Assembly (NCBI GenBank): GCA_947311845.1
Contig: CAMZMU010000027.1
Coordinates: forward strand, 77,166,825-77,230,824
Source: Poa pratensis
Taxonomy: Eukaryota > Streptophyta > Magnoliopsida > Poales > Poaceae
Direction of reading: 5' to 3'
Length of the DNA: 64,000 nt
A program made the position numbers and the translations under genes. Shown one piece after another: positions 12,076 to 23,400 of the stretch (positions within the stretch are counted from its first letter, which is position 1; each line of letters opens with the position of its first letter). The notes below the pieces were generated by a model. It had not been told where the DNA came from and did no database searches. It was given only the letters and a program-made list of their open reading frames with translations.

Positions 12076-14280
12076 ACATGAACTTGTGCAAATGGATGAT
12101 ATCTTAACTCCATACTCGAATATGATGTTGGTCATCAATGTAAAATTCAGCTGACATATCATTTCCTTCATGTATGGTACTACAGACTGATTCCTTACAG
12201 TCGCAACTTGTCTGATCCTGTAACTCAGTAATCTCGCCTCGATGGTCCTCCATCTGAGTGGTTAGCTCTAAGATGTCAATCCTCTTGATAATGCATATTT
12301 CTCTTCCGTTCCCACATATGGACTCTAACTTTGGTACTTCATCATGATATGTTTGAGGTACGCGTCCAAATTGGTCCACCTCCTTGGGTTGTCGACAATT
12401 CATGACAAAACGAACTCTTCTCTCATGGTCCTAATCTTCTCTTGAAAATTCGACTCTGTAGTTGCACTTCTTGACATGGTTGATATGACATATTTTTACC
12501 CTTTTGACAACGTGCTTCCATCCAACTACTTCACTTCCGTCATCCCTTTCTAACTTATCATCATTTGTCGGATGACTTTCTCATCCACTCCATGTAATCT
12601 GTTTGTGTATCCAACACAAATTTTCCTTATATGTATATATATCCAAGTTCTAATCACAAACTCTTACTTGGCAGTTAATTTCACCGCTTCCATCTCTAGT
12701 AACGCCTCTCAATAGACGATCAACTTTTCCTTTATTCCGTTTAGAACTGGAAATATCCATGTTCTTCCAGTCTTCATACACCTTTGTCTTCATCCTTGTA
12801 ATACTCTTCGAGTCCTAAGTTCTGCTAAACTCATTCTTAAACTCCATTTCACTAGTATCAATACCTCTTTATTGCTCCAACAATAACTTCTTCCACCAAG
12901 TTATGACAACCTCATATGTATCTCCATATTTTCCTTCTTTCTTCTTGATCTTGGACTTTCATGGAAAAACTTCATAACTTGATGTACAAAACTGCATATT
13001 CTTCCTTCTTGGTTATTCCTTTTCATGTAGTGTTTCTTGCGTCATCTTCGGTAGATCTTCGTCCAATTTGTGGTGATATTCTTTCTTGAACTTACTTCAT
13101 TCCTCCTCCAGGCACTGGTAAAACATGTCTTCAGATCCAAATATGACGTGACACTCTCCACATTCCATATTCGTAGCTTTATTGACTTCTGTCTTCTGGA
13201 CTTCCTTCTCTTCATGAGCTTCTTTGCTTCCTCATCTTTCTAGTTACTCGTCCTCCCTTACACGACTGCTATCTACCTCTAGATCAGTAACATCAAGAAA
13301 AGAAATCAATGTGACAATCATGCCGTTGTACATCAAATTCTAACTTCATGTACCAACCTAGCCAATCAAAAATCCAATAAGATCCAACAAATCCAAATAC
13401 AGTTATATAGCAAACATGCAACATAAGCCTGCAAGGTAAATAGTACTTTGAGTTAAAACATCTCAAAAGTACCCAGGCTTAGATGCTATACACTACAAGA
13501 TAGGTTTATATCACCTTATTGTCCTATTCTAACAACTCTTTGACTCAGTAGTTACCCCAATTGCCCATTTGCAAAGGAATAAACTAAGACAAAGTACTCA
13601 GAGAGTAGTTGTGGTCTAGTTTGGTTACGTACAGAACTAAACACCATGTAGATTGAATCCTCCATTTGGCTTGAACAAAATCTCTTGACATCTCTGGATC
13701 CTTCATATCATTGCTAATATTACACATAAGTAGTATTGTGGCTTCCTTCATTGCTTATGTTGTCTCCTAATATTCTTACGACTCTAGACTATACTAAGGT
13801 GAATCTCCTTTGAAATGTAGCTTTAGGGTATTGGAATCCTCTTCATAGTTACCATACTTGATTATCTCCGATTCTTCACCATCATCAGACTTCTCATGTC
13901 TTCCTGCCTTCACAAACTTACGATGGGGTTCTACTTCATCACATGTCTTTATAGGATGGTGTTATTAATAATACCTCATAGGTAACACTGACTTGGATAT
14001 AAATCTATTTGGGATACTAAACTGGTAGAGAATAGCTTCAACTTGCCCTACCAACTTGAAAATAAATGAGGTAGATAAGTACCTATAAACGAATAGTCAA
14101 GAAGATTTACTCTAGTCGAGTAAGAAAAATCTATACAAGTATAACAGTAGTATTCTCAAGTGAATAACCATCATAGTTGCAGAAAGATATAGTTTAGATA
14201 AGGTAACTTCCTATAGTCTTACCAACCTACAAATCTACTAAAAGGGTTTTAATCCTAAGGTCGTTTGCTCTGATGCCATC
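12076..14280 (-). mobile_element. RLG-2 internal region, unit 1
   Basis: Minus-strand internal DNA lies between the RLG-1 target duplication and the RLG-2 primer site. It has no long open frame. The longest is about 100 codons at 12104-12403 (minus), with a possible coiled-coil stretch (ILELTTQMEDHRGEITELQ). A charged stretch near 13850-13960 (GRHEKSDDGEESEIIKYG) may be a gag or upstream-ORF relic, but it is full of stops. Treat this as decayed and non-coding. The other LTR lies left of the window. Confidence 0.6.
14267..14278 (-). promoter_or_regulatory. RLG-2 primer binding site, unit 1
   Basis: GCTCTGATGCCA on the plus strand reads TGGCATCAGAGC on the minus strand, one mismatch from the RLG-1 site. 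It is two bases from the LTR boundary TGCGGTGACC at 14281. This fixes RLG-2 as a minus-strand element. Confidence 0.88.
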
Positions 14281-17200
14281 TGCGGTGACCCAGCACACCA
14301 CTGCATGTTGTAGTGTACAATTTGTTGATGTAACACGCACGGAAGGACCTCTCCGCAAATATTACATCCTCAGAGTAGTACAACAGAAACATAGCCGGTC
14401 CAAGGTAACACTATAGGATTACAACACTGTTCAATACAAAATCTCGAGACCCTCCTTTTATATTGAAGCAAGTCTCTTGCAAATGAAATACAGAAAGATC
14501 CAAATCGTAGTACTAAGCTGAATATCAGCTCTAACTCTAATTCCTGATCCACTACTGCTGTTATCACATCCCTAATATATTCCATCTGGAATATCTTTAT
14601 CCAGGGTTGTCTCTTCCTTCCAATAGTTGTTATATCCTTCATTGGCAAAGTGGTCGTCATGTATGCCATTGACATATTGTTGTTGCTCCACCATTGTCTG
14701 TTGTCGTCGTTCTCTGTTGATGAAGTAGCAGTTGACTCCTTCAAGCTCCACCAGTAGACTTGACTCCTTGTTGGATACTTCCTTGACGTCGTGATGGCTA
14801 ACTGGCAACTCCGTTGATGGCTCCAAAATCTAAGCAGGGGGTCAAGGGAAAAGGGTGAGCAACTCGAGCGTTACTTAGCAAGTTCAATAATATAGGAAAG
14901 AGTTTTTGTTTTGATGCACTAGCTACTGCCATGACCAACGGTCGTAGGCATAATGCAAGTTTTGGAAAGATTTCTTCAAAGGTCAGTTTTATTTCAGAAA
15001 ACTATGCTCACAGTCTCCACGGGTTCATAGTCATCACTTGGGATGCCTTTCCCGCTGCGGTCTGTAGTTCCTTCGGGAACACGGATGTGACAGTCACAAT
15101 TTCTTGTTGTTGACTCTGCAGAGCTGCGTAACTTTACCCATGAGAGAAACCCAGCCTTGTTGCCTTTCCGAGCGGCCAAACTCGTCCATACTTCCATGGT
15201 ATGGGGCCAGGTGTGAGTCCAAAGCCAATCACCGCCCTCTCCGCACAACACATATCCGCCCATTTGTGGCGCGCCGGTAACAAAGACCGCTATCCCGCCA
15301 CCCCTCCCGAGCTTCTATTCCAATCACCCCGTCAGGTGGGAAGGTCACGCGCTTCCACGCTGTTGGCCGCCGCAACGGACACAACCAGGTAATAGCCTGC
15401 CGAGGATATGTGAACGAGAGAAAGATACGGCTGACTTTTACCGTCCATAGCAGATCTCATGGTAAACGCTTCAATACGGCGCAAGGATCACTGTGACATT
15501 GGTAATTAATCCTAGGTATATACTTCCCGTACAATGGAACCTCCACCACAACATCAATCCGTGGTTCCATTGCCAGCCAAACAATATATATATAGCAATT
15601 CACATCATTCGAAAATAGTTTTTCTTTTTCAATGCAATGATAATAATACGTTTTTGAAAATAGTTTTTATAAAATAGTTCAATAAGGATATGCAAGAATG
15701 AACTTGCCTGTGGTAGAAGGACAGTTCAGGCCCTTCGGGGTTCTAGGGTTTGCGGTAAAACCCCGAGTTCTGAAAATAGCAAAGTAATCCTGATAAGGAC
15801 TACTGAAAACTCTAGCAGCATGCTATTATGCATAGTCATGAGATGCACCGTCACCCCAAAATTCCCAAGTTGCGGATTTTAATACTTTTTGAGTGTTTGT
15901 GAGTTTTTAATGAATTTGACAACAATTTTCATGAGGAATAAATTTAAAGTGATTAAATTGAAATAGTTCAATATAATTAAACTTCAAGACTTTATTTTCC
16001 CATATTATTTTCTTTTAAGAAAATAGTTTTTGAAAAAGAATTTCAAGTCATTTCCACTTAAGGATCCTTGAATTTTTCATCCACAAAATGTTTTTCAAAA
16101 CTTCAAATAAAACTTACATAAAAATTCCTCATATTTTGTAGAGTATGTTGCATATTTTTAGTTGATTTTTGTGTATTTGAATTTGGTGTAAAAATTCATT
16201 TAAGTTTGAATATTTTTGGATTTAGGATGAGTAACAAGATAGTCTTGGTATAGTTCAAATATTATTTTGAACTTAATATTTATTTTCCCAGATTATTTTT
16301 CTTGAGAAAATAATTTTAAGAAATTATTCCAAAGAATAATCCACTTAAGGATCTTTGGATTTTTAATCAAAGAAATAATTTTAAAAATTCCTGTTAGTAT
16401 TTTATTTAAATAGCTTATTTTCTGCTAATATTTGTAGATATTTTTAAAGTATTTTTAGGAATTTATTTGAATTTTTAGAGTACTTTGAAAGATTTGAATT
16501 TTTCAACTTCATGAAATTACAAAAGTACCCCTGGTCCAACTTGGTTGAACCAAGTCAAAGACCTGGCTCGGGTCGGGTCAACCGACCGAGCCACTCTCTT
16601 CTCTCTCTCCCTCCTCGTGCTCGAGCCCGTGCTCGACTCCTCCGACGCCCGTGTCGCCTCTGCCGTCGCCGCCCCACTCCGGCCAACTCCGGCTACCTCC
16701 GCCGCCGTGCGCTGGGGCAAAACACTCCCCTCGCTCCGCTCTTCCACCTCACCGGAGCGATTCGCCCCTCTCTTCCTCTCATGGCCGAGCACAACCCAAT
16801 CCCCTAGGGTTAGGGTTTCGGTGCCGGTGCCGCTTCCCTCCTTCTTCTCCAGCGTGCTCGCCATGGCTGGGCGCAGAGCTCCGCCCTCTGTGCCGCCGTG
16901 GCGCGGTGGTGCTGAACCTCTACTGCCGTGTGCCCCCTCCATCGGTTGCGCGGGCACTGCCTCGCCGCCGAGGAGCTACGGCCACGGTTGCCAGGTAAAC
17001 TTCGTGTTCCTCCACTCTCTCTACCCACTGCTAGCTCTACTACTATACTCATGCCCGTATGCCTCTCTGGCTTAGGATTTGGATGAGCAGATGATGCTCT
17101 GCTGCTGCTATGCTTGTATATGTGCACTGATTACCTCTCTGTGTCACTCGTGAGGTGAATGGTGTAGATCTTAGTGTGTAGATCACACCACTGTCTCTGA

Positions 17201-17419
17201 ATGAATCATTGTGAGCTTAACTTGCTCATAGATGTGATATGTGCAATAGGAAAAATAATTCTGAGCTAGAATTAATACTAGCAGTGATGATTAGCTTATT
17301 TAGAGCATGATTTAATCATGTTTGTTTGCTGTGATGCCTCCATGTAGAGTTACACACATTCTTGCTTGATTAGAAATGTTTTTATGTTTTCCTGTGCTTC
17401 TTCCAAGTGTTCAGAATGG
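14281..17419 (-). repeat. RLG-2 LTR, truncated by the duplication joint (unit 1)
   Basis: It begins TGCGGTGACCCAGC, the element-strand end ...GGGTCACCGCA. It holds a GC-rich block at 16545-17000 with CCGAAACCCTAACCC on the minus strand, a typical leader-like motif also seen in RLG-1. A 10-bp inverted repeat, CAATGGAACC/GGTTCCATTG, lies at 15532-15541/15563-15572. The LTR breaks off at ~17415, where the duplicated RLG-1 LTR fragment begins. ORFs in the GC-rich block recur in unit 2 and are not genes. Confidence 0.8.
15532..15572. repeat. Perfect 10-bp inverted repeat in RLG-2 LTR
   Basis: CAATGGAACC and GGTTCCATTG flank a 21-base loop and could form a hairpin in the LTR transcript. The motif is conserved in unit 2 near 21688-21728. 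Its role is unknown; it is near the 3' (U5) part of the minus-strand LTR. Confidence 0.7.
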
Positions 17420-18214
17420 CAGCGCGTCAAGTCGGTATGGGATGGGAAAAATGCTTCTGAAAAGTCTCGTCTCAACTCTCTCCTTTTCCGTAGCACAATT
17501 TGAGTGCTTGAGGATAGTTTGGGTTTGTTGGGTCTAATGGTGAAAGTGCATAACCTCTGCAGAGTTAAAAACTAAGTACTTAGCCGTGTCCCCGGTTACG
17601 GACAATTTGAGCAGCTGATCAAGGATTCAACGGAGGCTTCATCATTCCAATTTCAAAAGTAAAACTTGATGGTGAACAAGGGTAGATGAGACTATGGTCT
17701 TATACCATATCGTCTCCAACTTTTGAAGAAAATGTTTTACAAGGTGTTAGGCAAAATTGGCTTTTATGCAAAATAGCCTTGAACTCCACCAGCCAAATAT
17801 GCATATAGGCTATAGAGTTATTCCATTAGGTGTCCACATAGTGTCACTTGCCAGATCCATTTTTAATGGTATCTGACCCACTCTGTTGCAAAATTTTATT
17901 TTGTTGTAGATTGTTCTGACGACGAGTGAGTTTCGTTAAGGGTTTCGAGTCTGCAACCAACATGTTTTCGCCTGTGTCACATGCAAAGGATGAGGACTCC
18001 ATGAAGAATAAATTTTCCGCTGCTTTACTCTATCAAGCTAGCTTTGTGCTATGCAAGTTGTAATGAACTTTATTTTTTTCCAAGTCTGGATCATTCGTGT
18101 AATAATTGATACAATGTTGTGATATTCATCTTAAACTGTGTGTGCAAATGAACGATCCAGGGGTTTGCACTATACACAGGTACCTTGCCATTTTCTAAGT
18201 GCAGGTACGCTACA
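17420..18214 (+). repeat. Duplicated 3' fragment of RLG-1 LTR (unit 2)
   Basis: This is a copy of 11276-12070, ending CGCTACA and followed by the same TACAC flank. It shows that the tandem duplication happened after RLG-1 inserted. It has no promoter and no partner LTR of its own. Confidence 0.9.
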
Positions 18215-20424
18215 TACACACATGAACTTGTGCAAATGGATGATATCTTAACTCCATACTCGAATATGATGTTGGTCATCAATGTAAAATTCAGCTGACA
18301 TATCATTTCCTTCATGTATGGTACTACAGACTGATTCCTTACAGTCGCAACTTGTCTGATCCTGTAACTCAGTAATCTCGCCTCGATGGTCCTCCATCTG
18401 AGTGGTTAGCTCTAAGATGTCAATCCTCTTGATAATGCATATTTCTCTTCCGTTCCCACATATGGACTCTAACTTTGGTACTTCATCATGATATGTTTGA
18501 GGTACGCGTCCAAATTGGTCCACCTCCTTGGGTTGTCGACAATTCATGACAAAACGAACTCTTCTCTCATGGTCCTAATCTTCTCTTGAAAATTCGACTC
18601 TGTAGTTGCACTTCTTGACATGGTTGATATGACATATTTTACCCTTTTGACAACGTGCTTCCATCCAACTACTTCACTTCCGTCATCCCTTTCTAACTTA
18701 TCATCATTTGTCGGATGACTTTCTCATCCACTCCATGTAATCTGTTTGTGTATCCAACACAAATTTTCCTTATATGTATATATATCCAAGTTCTAATCAC
18801 AAACTCTTACTTGGCAGTTAATTTCACCGCTTCCATCTCTAGTAATGCCTCTCAATAGACGATCAACTTTTCCTTTATTCCGTTAGAACTGGAAATATCC
18901 ATGTTCTTCCAGTCTTCATACACCTTTGTCTTCATCCTTGTAATACTCTTCGAGTCCTAAGTTCTGCTAAACTCATTCTTAAACTCCATTTCACTAGTAT
19001 CAATACCTCTTTATTGCTCCAACAATAACTTCTTCCACCAAGTTATGACAACCTCATATGTATCCTCCATATTTTCCTTCTTTCTTCTTGATCTTGGACT
19101 TTCATGGAAAAACTTCATAACTTGATGTACAAAAACTGCATATTCTTCCTTCTTGGTTATTCCTTTTCATGTAGTGTTTCTTGCGTCATCTTCGGTAGAT
19201 CTTCGTCCAATTTGTGGTGATATTCTTTCTTGAACTTACTTCATTCCTCCTCCAGGCACTGGTAAAACATGTCTTCAGATCCAAATATGACGTGACACTC
19301 TCCACATTCCATATTCGTAGCTTTATTGACTTCTGTCTTCTGGACTTCCTTCTCTTCATGAGCTTCTTTGCTTCCTCATCTTTCTAGTTACTCGTCCTCC
19401 CTTACACGACTGCTATCTACCTCTAGATCAGTAACATCAAGAAAAGAAATCAATGTGACAATCATGCCGTTGTACATCAAATTCTAACTTCATGTACCAA
19501 CCTAGCCAATCAAAAATCCAATAAGATCCAACAAATCCAAATACAGTTATATAGCAAACATGCAACATAAGCCTGCAAGGTAAATAGTACTTTGAGTAAA
19601 ACATCTCAAAAGTACCCAGGCTTAGATGCTATACACTACAAGATAGGTTTATATCACCTTATTGTCCTATTCTAACAACTCTTTGACTCAGTAGTTACCC
19701 CAATTGCCCATTTGCAAAGGAATAAACTAAGACAAAGTACTCAGAGAGTAGTTGTGGTCTAGTTTGGTTACGTACAGAACTAAACACCATGTAGATTGAA
19801 TCCTCCATTTGGCTTGAACAAAATCTCTTGACATCTCTGGATCCTTCATATCATTGCTAATTATACACCATAAGTAGTATTGTGGCTTCCTTCATTGCTT
19901 ATGTTGTCTCCTAATATTCTTACGACTCTAGACTATACTAAGGTGAATCTCCTTTGAAATGTAGCTTTAGGGTATTGGAATCCTCTTCATAGTTACCATA
20001 CTTGATTATCTCCGATTCTTCACCATCATCAGACTTCTCATGTCTTCCTGCCTTCACAAACTTACGATGGGGTTCTACTTCATCACATGTCTTTATAGGA
20101 TGGTGTTATTAATAATACCTCATAGGTAACACTGACTTGGATATAAATCTATTTGGGATACTAACTGGTAGAGAATAGCTTCAACTTGCCCTACCAACTT
20201 GAAAATAAATGAGGTAGATAAGTACCTATAAACGAATAGTCAAGAAGATTTACTCTAGTCGAGTAAGAAAAATCTATACAAGTATAACAGTAGTATTCTC
20301 AAGTGAATAACCATCATAGTTGCAGAAAGATATAGTTTAGATAAGGTAACTTCCTATAGTCTTACCAACCTACAAATCTACTAAAAGGGTTTTAATCCTA
20401 AGGTCGTTTTGCTCTGATGCCATC
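18215..20424 (-). mobile_element. RLG-2 internal region, unit 2
   Basis: This is a copy of 12071-14280. The primer site GCTCTGATGCCA recurs at 20411-20422. The 99-codon frame at 18248-18547 (minus) is unchanged from unit 1, while longer stretches differ by one-base indels. No intact gene. Confidence 0.6.
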
Positions 20425-23400
20425 TGCGGTGACCCAGCACACCACTGCATGTTGTAGTGTACAATTTGTTGATGTAACACGCACGGAAGGACCTCTCCGC
20501 AAATATTACATCCCTCAGAGTAGTACAACAGAAACATAGCCGGTCCAAGGTAACACTATAGGATTACAACACTGTTCAATACAAAATCTCGAGACCCTCC
20601 TTTTATATTGAAGCAAGTCTCTTGCAAATGAAATACAGAAAGATCCAAATCGTAGTACTAAGCTGAATATCAGCTCTAACTCTAATTCCTGATCCACTAC
20701 TGCTGTTATCACATCCCTAATATATTCCATCTGGAATATCTTTATCCAGGGTTGTCTCTTCCTTCCAATAGTTGTTATATCCTTCATTGGCAAAGTGGTC
20801 GTCATGTATGCCATTGACAATATTGTTGTTGCTCCACCATTGTCACTGTTGTCGTCGTTCCTCTATTGATGAAGTAGCAGTTGACTCCTTCAAGCTCCAC
20901 CAGTAGACTTGACTCCTTGTTGGATACTTCCTTGACGTCGTGATGGCTAACTGGCAACTCCGTTGATGGCTCCAAAATCTAAGCAGGGGGTCAATGGGGA
21001 AAAGGGTGAGCAACTCGAGCGTTACTTAGCAAGTTCAATAATATAGGAAAGAGTTTTTGTTTTGAATGCACTAGCTACTGCCATGACCAACGGTCGTAGG
21101 CATAATGCAAGTTTTGGAAAACCTTTCTTCAAAGGTCAAGTTTTATTTCAGAAAACTATGCTCACAGTCTCCACGGGTTCATAGTCATCACTTGGGATGC
21201 CTTTCCCGCTGCGGTCTGTAGTTCCTTCCGGGAACACGGATGTGACAGTCACAATTTCTTGTTGTTGACTCTGCAGAGCTGCGTAACTTTACCCATGAGA
21301 GAAACCCAGCCTTGTTGCCTTTCCGAGCGGCCAAACTCGTCCATACTTCCATGGTATGGGGCCAGGTGTGAGTCCAAAGCCAATCACCGCCCTCTCCGCA
21401 CAACACATATCCGCCCATTTGTGGCGCAGCCGGTAACAAAGACCGCTATCCCGCCACCCCTCCCGAGCTTCTATTCCAATCACCCCGTCAGGTGGGAAGG
21501 TCACGCGCTTCCACGCTGTTGGCCGCCGCAACGGACACAACCAGGTAATAGCCTGCCGAGGATATGTGAACGAGAGAAGATACGGCTGACTTTTACCGTC
21601 CATAGCAGATCTCATGGTAAACGCTTCAATACGGCGCAAGGATCACTGTGACATTGGTAATTAATCCTAGGTATATACTTTCCCGTACAATGGAACCTCC
21701 ACCACAACATCAATCCGTGGTTCCATTGCCAGCCAAACAATATATATATATAATTCACATCATTCAAAATAGTTTTTCTTTTTCAATGCAATGATAATAA
21801 TACGTTTTTTGAAAATAGTTTTTATAAAATAGTTCAATAAGGATATGCAAGAATGAACTTGCCTGTGGTAGAAATGGCCGTTCAACTCTTCGGATTCTAG
21901 GGTTTGCGGTAAAACCCGAGTTCTGAAAATAGCAAAGTAATCCTGGTAAGGACTACTGAAAAATCTAGCAGCATGCTATTATGCATAATCATGATATGCA
22001 TCGTCACCCCAAAATACCCAAGTTGCGGATTTAAGACTTTTTGAGTGTTTTGGAGTTTTTAAAGAATTTGACAACAATTTTCATGAGGAATAAATTTAAA
22101 GTGATTAAATTGAAATAGTTCAATATAATTGAACTTCAAGACTTTATTTTCCCATATTATTTTCTTTTAAGAAAATAGTTTTTGAAAAAGAATTTCAAGT
22201 CATTTCCACTTAAGGATCCTTGAATTTTTCATCCACAAAATGTTTTTCAAAACTTCAAATAAAACTTACATAAAAATTCCTCATATTTTGTAGAGTATGT
22301 TGCATATTTTTAGTTGATTTTTGTGTATTTGAATTTGGTGTAAAAATTCATTTAAGTTTGAATATTTTTGATTTAGGATGAGTAACAAATAGTCTTGGTA
22401 TAGTTCAAATATTATTTTGAACTTAATATTTATTTTCCCAGATTATTTTTCTTGAGAAAATAATTTTAAGAAATTATTCCAAAGAATAATCCACTTAAGG
22501 ATCTTTGGATTTTTAATCAAAGAAATAATTTTCAAAAATTCCTGTTAGTATTTTATTTAAATAGCTTATTTTCTGCTAATATTTGTAGATATTTTTAAAG
22601 TATTTTTTGGAATTTATTTGAATTTTTAGAGTACTTTGAAAGATTTGAATTTTTAACTTCATGAAATTACAAAAGTACCCCTGGTCCAACTTGGTTGAAC
22701 CAAGTCAAAGACCTGGCTCGGGTCGGGTCAACCGACCGAGCCACTCTCTTCTCTCTCTCCCTCTCTCGTGCTCGAGCCCGTGCTCGACTCCTCCGACGCC
22801 CGTGTCGCCTCTGCCGTCGCCGCCCCACTCCGGCCAACTCCGGCTACCTCCGCCGCCGTGCGCTGGGGCAAAACACTCCCCTCGCTCCGCTCTTCCACCT
22901 CACCGGAGCGATTCGCCCCTCTCTTCCTCTCGTGGCCGAGCACAACCCAATCCCCTAGGGTTAGGGTTTCGGTGCCGGTGCCGCTTCCCTCCTTCTTCTC
23001 CAGCGTGCTCGCCATGGCTGGGCGCAGAGCTCCGTCCTCTGTGCCGCCGTGGCGCGGTGGTGCTGAACCTCTACTGCCGTGTGCCCCCTCCATCGGTTGC
23101 GCGGGCACTGCCTCGCCGCCGAGGAGCTACGGCAACGGTTGCCAGGTAAACTTCGTGTTCCTCCACTCTCTCTACCCACTGCTAGCTCTACTAGCTGATA
23201 CTCATGCCCGTATGCCTCTCTGGCTTAGGATTTGGATGAGCAGATGATGCTCTGATGCTGCTATGCTTGTATATGTGCACTGATTACCTCTCTGTGTCAC
23301 TCGTGAGGTGAATGGTGTAGATCTTAGTGTGTAGATCACACCACTGTCTCTGAATGAATCATTGTGAGCTTAACTTGCTCATAGATGTGATATGTGCAAT

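Noticed and set aside
15532..15572. Hairpin as an intrinsic terminator
   Set aside because: This is a eukaryotic LTR; no T-run follows and such terminators are not used.
16511..17127. Several overlapping ORFs of 90-176 codons, repeated at 22661-23247
   Set aside because: GC-rich portion of the RLG-2 LTR; frames are open on both strands and change between the two copies through one-base indels.
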